A stretch of 64,000 nucleotides of DNA from Cephalotus follicularis (Eukaryota; Streptophyta; Magnoliopsida; Oxalidales; Cephalotaceae): the NCBI GenBank assembly GCA_001972305.1, contig BDDD01002039.1, forward strand, positions 284,086 to 348,085, written 5' to 3'. The notes under the pieces were generated by a model, which was not told the DNA's origin, searched no databases, and saw nothing but the letters and a program-made list of their open reading frames with translations. How positions within the stretch are numbered: the first letter of the stretch is position 1; every line of letters begins with the position of its first letter. Positions 55,601 through 64,000 of this stretch are shown here, in pieces. A program made the position numbers and the translations under genes.

Positions 55601-56500
55601 TCTGCTGACTTTGAGACAAACCTGCTCAAGGCTGATATTCTTTCATTCAACTTCTGTACGTCCCTGATAGTCTGAGGAGGCCACATGCTCTGAATTACCG
55701 AAATTTTCTCCGGATTAGCCTCTATTCCTCTGCTTGAGACCATGAATCTGAGGAACTTACCAAAGGTGACCCCAAAAGTACACTTAGAAGGATTGAGCTT
55801 CATTTTGTATCTTCTCAACACTTCAAAAGTTTCCTCCAATTCTTTAATGTGGGGACTCCTCGCTTGCATTTTGACAAGCATGTCATCAATGTAAACCTCC
55901 ATATTTCTCCCGATATGAGGTTCAAAGATCTTGTTGACCAACCGTTGGTAGGTCGCCCTAACGTTCTTCAATCTAAAGGGCATGACTTTGTAGCAGTACA
56001 TGCCTCTGTCAGTAATGAAAGCTGTCTTGTTCTCGTCGGGCCCATACATGGGGATTTGATTATATCCCGAGTAAGCGTCCAAGAAGCCTAACATCCTGTA
56101 GCCCGAGGTTGCATCCACCAACTGATCAATCTTTAGGAGGGGGAAGTGGGAAGTGATCTTTGGGACAAGCTTTGTTGACGTCAGTGAAATCAATACACAT
56201 CCTCCACTTGCCATTTGCTTTCTTGACCAGGACCGGGTTCGCCAGCCAGTCAGAATAGTGCACTTCCCTGATGAACCCCGCTTGCAATAGCTTGCTCACT
56301 TCCTCAGCTATTGCCTACTGCCTCTCGGGAGCAAAGTTCCTTTTCTTCTGCTTGGTCGGAGGCCTCATAGGATCCACACTTAGCTTATGCACCATTACCT
56401 CTGGGCTGATCCCAGGGACCTCCTCTGCCAACCAAGCAAACACATCTTTATCATTTCTGAAGAACGTTATAAGTTCCCTTTTCTCCACCTCTCCACATCT
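52682..56500 (-). pseudogene. Element B pol: RT, two RNase H domains, integrase
   Basis: On the minus strand the order is as in element A. RT: MASGGCVLISL (decayed), LGFLDAYSGYNQIPMYGPDE, KVMPFRLKNVRATYQ and EVYIDDMLVKMQ. RNase H 1: YYVSKALNDAERGYP. RNase H 2 (55049-54600): DGSSCISGSGAGLM, ATNNEAEWHALIAG, SSDSQLVVGLVSGKYEA. Integrase: HEGVRGNHTGGRTL and CDKCQRN (54461-54180), then after the hAT insertion the DDE core with VSDNSKEFDYQAF and NGQAEVINREIISG (53365-52895). Stops and frameshifts are frequent. Similarity to A is high throughout. Confidence 0.88.
53538..54184. mobile_element. hAT-like non-autonomous DNA transposon in the integrase of element B
   Basis: About 647 bases lie between the integrase halves. 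The ends are TAGGCTTGCAAGTGG and, inverted, TATAGATGCAAGTGG followed by CCGGGTCGG-like sequence. The flanks TTCCACAC (53530-53537) and TTCCCCAC (54185-54192) agree at 7 of 8 bases. This is the pattern of hAT elements (8-bp duplication, TAG-type ends with CGGGTCGG). No transposase is encoded. The centre (53705-53965) holds GTCAACGCC motifs also seen at 45080-45230. Confidence 0.72.
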
Positions 56501-58861
56501 TCTTCAACATGCTGTGGGCGCTCGGGCTCCACATCTCCTCTGAGTTCCACTTTTGCAATGTGAAGTATTTTTTCCTTCCCTTTATCCATTATGATAGTTT
56601 TATAGCACTGTCTTGCCACCTATTGGTCTCCTCGGACTTCCCCCACGCCAAACCTTGTTGGGAATTTCATCACCAAGTATCTCGTAGACACTATCGCCTC
56701 CATCAAATTCAAACCTGGTCGCCCGATTATAGCATTGTATGGGCTCGGTGTGTCTACCACCATGAATGTCATCTGCACCTGGGTCTGACGTGGGGCTGTT
56801 CCTGCAACCACGGACAGGTCGATGGATCTTAGAGGATGGACCATCTCCCTGCAAAGCTGACTAGTGGGGTTTTCACGGGCTTGAGCTGATCAGTCAGTAT
56901 CCTCAATTGATCAAAGGCATGTTTGTACAGGATATCGACCGAGCTCCCGCTGTCAATAATGATTATTTTTATAGTGAAAAGCTCTACCAGAAGAGTTACC
57001 ACCACTGGATCATCATGAGGGAGACGTACTCCCTCATAGTGCACCTCGGAGAAGGAGATCACCTCCTCATCACCAGTCCTCAGGCTTTTTCTATGCTGGT
57101 GCTGTTGCACTGTAAAGGTCTGCCTTGCATAGGCCTTCCTAGACCTATTATAATCGCCACCAAATGCGACCCCTCCAAAGATTGTGTTGATGACACCTCT
57201 GGGCTGCTGCTCCTCTGGTTGTTGTGGAGCTTCTTCTTTGCGCTCCCTCCTTTCCCGTGGAGCATTCCTATCCACATTCTTGCGTAGGTGCCCTTTGCGA
57301 ATCAGGTACTCAATCTGATTTTTAAGGTGCCTGCATTTCTCGGTATCGTGCCTGTGGTCACGATGGTACTGACAATACTTCTTTGTATCCCTCTTCGCCG
57401 CTGAGGACCTCATCGGTGTAGGCCATTGTATGGGGACCTTATCCTTCTCCACAACAAGTATTCTTGTGCGAGTTTCCAGAAGGGGAGCAAAATTATTGTA
57501 GCTCGGAATTGGCGTCTCCCTTTTTGGGGATTCCTCCATTTTGGAAAGCTTGTGCCTGAGGTCATCTTTGGGAAGCTTCGACCTCTCCTTCCACAAAAAT
57601 ATCCTGATGCCCCGACCAGGATATTTTTTGTTTCCTAGCGGCCATTGCCTCCTCAGCATTGACATATTTCTCTACTCTCCTCAGCAGGTTTGCCATATCT
57701 ACTGCGGGCTTCTTCATCAGTGAGAAAGTGAAGGAAGAGTTATCCTTCAAACCACTGTTGAGGGCTGCCAGGGCAAAGGACTGTTCCAGGTCTTTCACTG
57801 TCAGAGACTCCTTGTTGAACATGGAGAGGTAGTCTCTCAGTGACTCATCTTTCCCCTGTATCACGTTGATCAAGTGAGTTAAATTTCTCCTCTGTGTGGT
57901 GTTGTTGAGGAACTTGACAACGAACAGTTCCGTAAACTGCTCGAAATTCGCCACTGATCCCTCTGTCAGGGTAGAATACCACACCGGAGAGCCCCAGTCA
58001 GTGTTGCCGGGAATCCTCGGCAAAGGATTACGTTCGAGGCCTGATGCATTAACATGACCTGGGTGTAGTAGCGCACGTGCTAGATGGGGTTCGTGGACCT
58101 GGCGTACTCCTTGAGACTCGGGAATCGGAATCCTCTAGGGATACGGTTCTTTATGATCTCAGATGTAAAAAGAGTGGCACTAATGTTACGTACCTTGGAC
58201 AGGTACCCCTTTGTAGGCTTGGCTCCTCGGAGCCTTCTCTCCATCTCTGCAAGCCTTCTGTTCATTGCTTGCTTAACATCCTCTATGTTCTTAGTCTTGC
58301 TAGGAACATGTGACTGCTCAGCCAAAGTGGTGAGTGTGTCGACCTACTCCCATGCACCATCTTAGTCCTGCGCGATGCATGCGAATGTGGTAAAGTCTCC
58401 TCGGCATCTCTTGGGCGATCTACCTCCATCGGCTCGTTCTTGGGATGCTCAGGCCGAGGATTGTTGCCATAACCTCGGGCAGTTGAGGACTCTGCCCTCT
58501 GAGATGTATTAATCTCAGCTCTCCTCCTCAGGGATGTATCAACCCTTGACCGCCTTGGGGGGTACACGCCCTTCCTTAGCGGGTTTCGCCTTATCCCTCG
58601 GGGGCTTTGATTCTCTGGAGCCAGCCTGTGTGGACCAGATTGTCCTCGACTGACTTGTTGGGCAGGTCCGACCTGATCTTGATTTGCTAAACTGGTGGCC
58701 AACAGGTTGATGAGGCGCTCTACTCCCTGGAGTAGCTGACTGAATTGCTCCCCAGTGATGGGAGTTTACTCGGGAGCCGCAACTTGACTGGCATCAGGAG
58801 GTGGAATCTCAAGTGCTCGGCTGTCGGTGGCTCCAGAATTGTTGTTTTTTCTTGGAGGCAT
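56501..58861 (-). pseudogene. Element B gag and protease
   Basis: The start MPPRKNNNSGATDSR at 58861 parallels element A. A TAA near 58768 breaks the N-terminus. The coiled segment (NIEDVKQAMNRRLAEMERRL), capsid core (FEQFTELFVVKFLNNTTQRR, RDYLSMFNKESLTVKDLEQS) and the knuckle CQYHRDHRHDTEKC (about 57380-57340) follow. The protease site is IIIDSGSSVDILY (near 56960), with the flap region DTPSPYNAIIGRPGLNL near 56730. Frames change near 57600, 58030 and 58300. All domains are alignable to element A. Confidence 0.87.
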
Positions 58862-58887
58862 GATTCCTAATGGCTTTTTGATGCGTT

Positions 58888-58905
58888 TCCCACAGACGGC
58901 GCCAA
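58888..58905 (-). other. Primer binding site (tRNA-Asp-like) of element B
   Basis: The minus strand reads TTGGCGCCGTCTGTGGGA immediately after the LTR end, identical to the site of element A. Confidence 0.8.
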
Positions 58906-58906
58906 C

Positions 58907-59390
58907 TGTTGATGCACAAGTCCTTTTCCTCAACAGTATCCTACGTGTAGGACTTTGAGTTGTTGAGATAAACGTTGCGGATGCTCTGAGTAAGGGTGTT
59001 TGAGTAATGGTGTGACTGTATTCCCTGCACAGATAAGCAAACTGATCGTAGGTCCAGGAGGGTTTACTCCCAGGGACACTCCGATGCTTAAGTCAGACAA
59101 GGCAAGGAAGAATACAATCACAAGGTGCTTTAGAATGTAAAAGTGGCGAACATGTGTAAAGTCTTTGATTCTTATATTTATAATATACTGATTGTAACTG
59201 CCTTGCTTATTTTTTGGAAGTGATGTGATCCCCTAAGGAAATGCCGAGGATCTTGAGCCATTTCCCTGACTCTTCACCTGATTTTACGCCCTACTCGCTG
59301 ATATTGTGGAGGTGAATTTCTGGAATATAGGCTGATTTTGTGGCCTTATTCCGTCATGAAGGAGGTCCTCTGGAAAACAGCCGATCTCGC
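58907..59390 (-). repeat. 5' LTR of element B (incomplete)
   Basis: On the minus strand it ends GCATCAACA at 58907. It aligns with the two halves of the 3' LTR back to the GGAGGTCCTCTGG block (59360-59375). The U3 start (TGATGAGGG) is missing. At about 59385 the sequence turns into an inverted copy of the LTR end. Confidence 0.8.
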
Positions 59391-59484
59391 CAACACCCTT
59401 ACTCGAAGCATCCGCAATGTTTCTCTCAACAAATCAAAGTTCTACACGTAGGATACTGTTGATGAAATGATTTTTGTATCAACA
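59391..59484 (+). repeat. Inverted LTR end at the right terminus of block B
   Basis: It reads CAACACCCTTACTCGAAGCA to TTTTTGTATCAACA, the 3' end of the same LTR family in plus orientation. It is closer to the end at 19550-19640 than to that at 58907-59000. It is followed by CATGG, close to CATAG before 19550. Confidence 0.8.
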
Positions 59485-59936
59485 CATGGTAATATGGATT
59501 AATTTACCATTAACAATAACAATATCACGTCTCAATTCCCAAAGGTAGTTTTGAACTTATGCTGATTCTAAGTAAAATTAATATTTAAGGACTTGCTTTT
59601 ATATTTGTAGCACCTATAATTAGCTTCAATAAAATACAAGTTGATCATGTATACGGAAAAAGAACAATGCTTGTTACACAACAATGTGTGCAGGAGCTTC
59701 ATACCCACTAATATTTTGATAATGTATTATTTATATTTTATACGTTTAGTTGTTGGATTTTAAGTTTTATCTGATACAAAAATAAAATGACTCCTCTCTG
59801 GAATTCTTTCGGGTTGTGAGACACTATGTAGATTATATACAAATTTACATGTTATTTGAATATATATATATAGTATATATTATATTTTATACATGAAAAT
59901 TCATCTATTATATAAGTTTTTATTGAAAATATAAAT
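59485..59936. other. AT-rich DNA, nothing visible
   Basis: No coding sequence or repeat is recognised apart from a short TATATATA run near 59862. Confidence 0.6.
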
Positions 59937-60367
59937 TGATAAGAGAAATATTCATCTCCAATAATAGAGTGACACGTGTAAAGGGTATGTAAGGGCAAAC
60001 CGATCAAGTCACCTATATAACTAATTCATACTCTTAAGGTACGTTGAATTTTCTTTACAATAAATAGCTTCTGATTTGACAAGTATAATCATTTGATTCA
60101 TTTGTACTTCTCTTCTTATTTTATTCCTACTGCTTTCTTTGCTCTACTTTCCACGGACTTGATCGTCGGAAGATTCCTAGAAGATCAATTCCAAACACTC
60201 CTCTAGAGCCGTCGAAGATTAAGTGTCAAACAGAGTTGAGCCGAGACTCAAATCCACAAGTCATTCATCACAAACAACCTTTGGTTCCTTGCCTCAGATC
60301 CGTACAGACATATATTGGGTTGATCATATTAGCCCACTTTAGGGAGACTTAGAGTTTCCTTCAAACA
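59937..60367 (+). repeat. Putative LTR of the deleted Tat-like element (431 bp)
   Basis: The start TGATAAGAGAAATATTC resembles the LTR starts of elements A (TGATATGGG) and B (TGATGAGGG). The end CTTCAAACA precedes the primer site by two bases. TATATAA is near 60014. No second LTR is present, so the limits are provisional. Confidence 0.5.
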
Positions 60368-60369
60368 AA

Positions 60370-60388
60370 TTGGCACCATCCGTGGGAG
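60370..60388 (+). other. Primer binding site of the deleted Tat-like element
   Basis: TTGGCACCATCCGTGGGAG parallels TTGGCGCCGTCTGTGGGAA of elements A and B with four or five changes. Confidence 0.65.
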
Positions 60389-60403
60389 CATCGAACAGAA
60401 AGG

Positions 60404-60755
60404 CCATGCCAGATATATCAACATAATGGCTAAGGGATAGAAGAGTAAAGGTATCTAGGAGGATGAGTAATCCAGGACAATAGTTTCCATTCATGATCGT
60501 CTACTTCCTATTCTGATTAACGAAGGACAGGGAGAGCAACACCACATAGAAACCTATATAATATCTAACCAAAACCCTGATAACCCAAACAGAGATGAAT
60601 AACGACAATCCGAATAGAATAGAGCTGTGTTTTGGAGATAATTCAAAGATCTCACAGAGCAAGTCAAGATGCTCACAACAGGTCAAGATGCTCACTAGGC
60701 TAATGTTAAAAGGATACAACGACCGTTCCACAAACCCTAACCCGTGTAGAGCAGC
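60404..60755 (+). pseudogene. Gag N-terminal remnant
   Basis: A start MPDIST follows the primer site, then several stops. The last 100 bases encode a coiled stretch resembling the N-terminal gag coiled coil of Tat elements. The assignment is from position and composition more than from motifs. Confidence 0.4.
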
Positions 60756-61885
60756 AAAACCCAGCATAAAGTTGGCTTCCAAACCCGACTTGTCCGTTTC
60801 AAAGTTGGCTTTATCTTTTAACCTCCTCTGCTCTGCCTCTTCCAATCCGTGATGCAAATCATCATCAGCCTTAGCCTCTCCAAATTCTGTTTGGGTGGCT
60901 GTCAATCTTTGCTTCTTGCTTTTTGAGATCTCTCGAGCCTTGGCCAAGTTCCCTTCCAGGTCAAACATTTTCTTATTGGCAGTGGAGCATGAAGTCGACA
61001 AAACTTTCTCCCTTCGAAGTAGGGCAAACACATCACACAAGGCCTAAAATAGCATGAGAATGGTCAACACGGATACTAGAAATATCTTGAAAAATATTAA
61101 AAAAGCATCATACCAATAAGAGGTTGGAGCATAAGGCATATCCTATGGAATCAGAGGAGGCATCGGCCCTAATCCGATGATCTCAAATAATCTCTGAGCA
61201 ATGAGAGCATTGGATACAGATTCATCTAGTGTAATTAACAAATCTGGCATGAAGATGTTTTGCGTAAGAGGAAGTAGAGGGGGAGCTGAGGAAGGATTAC
61301 TTGAGGGAATCTGAACCTTAGGGTTTGCTCTGTCCCTCGCGAATTATTTCTTTTTGAGCAATAAGACTAGTCCTGACACCTCACACTCGAGAAGACACCT
61401 CATTGGCAATGAGAACCTTTAATGGTTTCCTGGCAATAGTTGGATGGATGGATTGACCATCATCGAGGCCCAAAACAGTAGACCTCGAAAGCTGTCGTGC
61501 CCTACCACCTTCAGGGGCCTTCCTATTCTTTGGAAGCTTCGAGGAAAGAGGGACGTCCGAGGTAGCATTCTTTTTCCCAGATAAACAAAGCATCCTTTGA
61601 AGATCCATTTCTTCCATGGAAAAACAAGTAAGAAACACGAGGAGGAGATTAAAAAGTAAAACTGCTATGAAAGTCCACGAAAAAGTATAAACGGATGGGA
61701 GGAATAACTGCACTAGGAGTAGACGATCCTAGATTGAGACCCCATTTCCTCAAATGCTTCTCCTCAACCACTCTCATACCAATTCGAGAAGGAAGATTAG
61801 AGAAAACAGACAAAGCCTGCCTATGAGCTAACGAAAGGAACATGTCATTATTGATAGTTCCCCTTATAGCTATGAAGTCCTGCAC
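60756..61885 (-). pseudogene. Antisense gene remnant of the deleted Tat-like element
   Basis: On the minus strand: a block DMFLSLAHRQALSVFSNLPS with LRKWGLNLGSSTPSAVIPPI (61860-61690), a basic segment (GKKNATSDVPLSSKLPKNRK, 61600-61530), then an acceptor TATTTTAG and a coiled coil at 61043 onwards (KKMFDLEGNLAKAREISKSK, HGLEEAEQRRLKDKANFETD). The order domain, basic linker and coiled coil is that of the antisense gene in A and B, but the sequence is distant. It ends near 60756 at the join with gag. Confidence 0.55.
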
Positions 61886-63891
61886 CCGGAGACGCGGACG
61901 CGTCGCGTCAAGTACGGATGATAAACAGTCAAATACAATAGTTAGGCTTAGGTACCGTACTAAAAATCAGGATAATTTAAAATTTTAAATACAAAGCATG
62001 TATCAAGTACACAAATGTAATACTAGCATCTCACTAAATATTACAAGTCCAAATAAGGTACATCACTTGATCCAAGTTCAATACATTAAAATATATGCGA
62101 TATACGCAAAGCATAAAGTCTGGTCATTACAATCTTTGATATTCTACAGAAATGGTGGAACTAGCAATCACCATGACCACTAGTCCCTGCAGTATTATCT
62201 GTAACACAATAGAGTCCCTATCCCAAACAATGGGTTAGCCATAGGGCCAAGTAGATACATTCACATACACAGATTATGCTATATACATGTATGCATTATT
62301 GTATAATGTGTTAGTGCACAGTGTCAAGTATAAATGTATAGTACTGATGTATGGCATATGTAATGCATGAGTGCTAATTGCGATCTACCAGTCGTATACA
62401 ACATTTCCCATGCCGGTGTATAGGAGTGAGATCTAATATAATCAGTCCTATTGATCATCTAACAGACAATCAATAGTATAGTACGAGTACACACATTAGA
62501 TCATATCAAATCAAGTCCAATCAAATCAAATCAAGTAAATCCTATATAAAGCGTGTGACCTCAAATGTGTACAAGTCCGATCCAATCAAATCAAGTCAAT
62601 ATCAAGTGGCATTCTAACCCCGGAGGGTAATCCTGTAGAGAGGACGATTAGATCAGTCCGTAGATTTAAATCGATAGATTAAACCCACTAGGCCCTTTTA
62701 TTGGTAAGTGCCGACTGAGCACATACATAGTGGTAAGTGCCTCTGTGTGCATACCTGGTGGTAAGTGTCGCCTAAGTGTATCCTTAACGGTAAGTGCCAT
62801 CGTATAAATGACGGTAAGTGCCATCGAAGCGTGTTCACAGTAGTAAGTGCAACCAGAGGTAAATAGTTATGCCCGTAGGCTGTTCAAATAATATTATCGC
62901 ATGAAGGCTATTGACGATCCAATCAGGGAGAGTAGATGGTAAAAAAGATCATCTTGCATCTTGACTAGGGTAGCTCTAATAGGAATAATCATCAATACAA
63001 ATCGAATACATATCAATAGTAAAAGCCAATAGGTGGCGAAGATCCAACAGGGGGAACGATAAACATATAACCATCATTTGGCCAGCCCGTATAGAGATCG
63101 CTAAGAACCTATGGTCACAGTCAAATCAATCAAGTGTCAATCAATGCCACTACATAATCGTGTAAAATGAATGGGTCGGTCGATGGGTGGACTTAAGTCC
63201 CAAATCAGTTAGTTAAGCAATTCTACTTGGTCGATGGATCGGTTAGGCAATTGTATCAATTGATAATGCTGTACTAATCAATTTTTTTGCATAAAGATCA
63301 TCATGACCTGCCTAACCATAGAGAAAATAGTTTGAAAGGCTTGAGTGATCTCAAGATCAATCTGGTCAAGCAGTTATATTTTGAAAAGGATTGAAAATAG
63401 TTAAAGTAGTATAAAATAGGGCCTAACCGGTGAAACTCCCATGATAAGTGGTGATGCTTTGTGCCTTAAATCAATTCTATAAAACATGTACTAAGAGGTG
63501 ACAATTAGCCTAAAGCAGCGACGCTTAGAGGTCAACACTTGATGGCCTCGCTTAGCAACTATCGGCAACGCTTTGCATGAAAACGAACCCAGGTTAAGCG
63601 GGGACGTTTAACATCAAAGAGTCAGTGCTTTGATCGGGTTTTGTATGATTTTCAGGTATAAGCTGTGCTAAGCGGCGACGCTTATGGGTAAAGCACCGAC
63701 GCTTAGAAGCGTCGCCGCTTAGACAGTGCAGTAACATTTCCAGTTTTAATTCTAAATTCATTTTTCAATCCAAATCTTTCTCAAGTCATTTTCTGCAATT
63801 TTAAAGAGTTTGTATAAGTATATTAGGGTCTTTAAAACATGTTTTAATCAATTGAATCTATTGATTTAACGGTAAATCCATTCTAGGTTAT
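61886..63891 (-). repeat. Large gypsy-type LTR, minus orientation (no genes)
   Basis: The segment 61975-62300 matches 44395-44745. It contains a GGTAAGTGCC tandem array (62703-62855) and, near its right end, CGACGCTT motif clusters (63515-63722) like those in the solo LTR at 32186-42358. No open frame with a domain is seen. The start is not a clean TGTAACACC, so the left end may be truncated. Confidence 0.5.
62703..62855 (+). repeat. GGTAAGTGCC array, about 29-base period
   Basis: Copies at 62703, 62732, 62760, 62789, 62813 and 62842, spaced 24 to 29 bases apart. The third and sixth are imperfect. Confidence 0.85.
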
Positions 63892-64000
63892 TGTTGACGT
63901 TTAAGTCTCAATCCTTGTTTTGATGATAACATATTTGCATCTAACTAAGTTGATTTATGTGCAAGGAATTACAAGTTGAATATCAAAGTCTAAATGCCAT
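63892..64000 (+). repeat. Start of a SIRE-like copia LTR running off the right edge
   Basis: TGTTGACGTTTAAG, then TTTTGATGATAACATATTTG, resembles the start of the SIRE LTR at 40148 (minus strand, TTTTGATGATTAACAAACAC). It continues beyond the window. Confidence 0.5.

Larger units (their letters stand above)
19550..59484 (-). mobile_element. Tat-clade gypsy element B with nested insertions (40-kb block)
   Basis: Element B is on the minus strand: 5' LTR near 58907-59390, tRNA-Asp-like primer site, gag, protease, RT, RNase H, second RNase H, integrase, a spacer, an opposite-strand gene (49330-51610), polypurine tract and 3' LTR (48587-48154 plus 19756-19550). The 3' LTR is split by element A. 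Flanks at 19545-19549 (CATAG) and 59485-59489 (CATGG) may be the target duplication with one change. The right terminus is abnormal (see 59391-59484). Confidence 0.85.
59937..61885 (+). mobile_element. Deleted Tat-like element (LTR, primer site, gag start, antisense gene tail)
   Basis: A probable LTR is followed by a primer-site relative, the first part of gag, and then, without any pol, the antisense gene in minus orientation. It is cut at 61885 where a different LTR begins. It appears to be a third Tat element that lost its coding centre. Confidence 0.6.

Noticed and set aside
58907-59484. A 578-bp foldback element with long terminal inverted repeats
   Set aside because: The left part is the 5' LTR of B next to its primer site and only the last 95 bases are inverted. 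A fusion of LTR ends explains it better, although the origin is open and is reported as a finding.
1-64000. CRISPR arrays, bacterial operons, tRNA genes
   Set aside because: Repeats are dispersed or simple tandem motifs without equal spacers. The gene style is plant nuclear. tRNA-like strings are primer sites only.

Overview
This window is plant nuclear DNA, almost certainly from a flowering plant with a repeat-rich genome. The evidence is Ty1/copia and Ty3/gypsy LTR retrotransposons of plant type (tRNA-iMet primer sites, Tat-type dual RNase H, a SIRE-type copia element with an extra 3' ORF), a plant 5S rRNA sequence, and spliced exons with plant introns. About 85 percent of the window is retrotransposon sequence stacked in nests. 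I see no prokaryotic, organellar or CRISPR features.

Layout, left part (1-9455). An old minus-strand copia element (C1; LTR 8727-8899) was split twice: by a complete plus-strand gypsy element (G2, 1507-6885, target duplication ATCAA) exactly at its protease active-site codon, and by a related minus-strand gypsy element (G1, 1-1167, running off the left edge). The gag gene of G1 was later hit by a retroposed 5S rRNA copy with a 13-bp target duplication and an A-tail.

Middle left (9456-19549). A complete copia element (C2, 9461-14408, target duplication ATTCT) lies upstream of the only convincing host gene. That gene is the last two exons of a TPR-repeat protein (15065-15181 and 18049-18111, plus strand). 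The intron between them holds debris of two gypsy elements.

The 40-kb nest (19550-59484). A minus-strand Tat-clade gypsy element (B) lies downstream of the TPR gene. Its 3' LTR is split by a plus-strand Tat element (A; LTRs at 19762 and ending at 48153, target duplication CAATA). Element A is itself interrupted by about 14 kb of foreign DNA (31372-45447) flanked by a 2.7-kb duplication of A's own 3' part. The foreign block carries a gypsy solo LTR (32186-42358, target duplication ACTTA) that was opened by a minus-strand SIRE-type copia element with an envelope-like ORF. B also carries a roughly 650-bp hAT-like non-autonomous transposon in its integrase.

Both Tat elements carry, antisense to gag-pol, what looks like a complete eukaryotic gene: three exons with conserved GT-AG introns and matching phase, plus (in A) a TATA box and a polyadenylation signal. 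It encodes a gypsy-type-transposon domain, a Lys/Ala-rich linker and a coiled coil. A third, internally deleted Tat element (59937-61885) keeps only the gag start joined to the tail of this antisense gene. The right end (61886-64000) is a minus-oriented gypsy LTR with short tandem arrays, followed by the start of a SIRE-like LTR.

Almost every element gene carries stops or frameshifts, so I call them pseudogenes unless a frame is clearly open. The calls rest on motifs read by eye, not on database searches.
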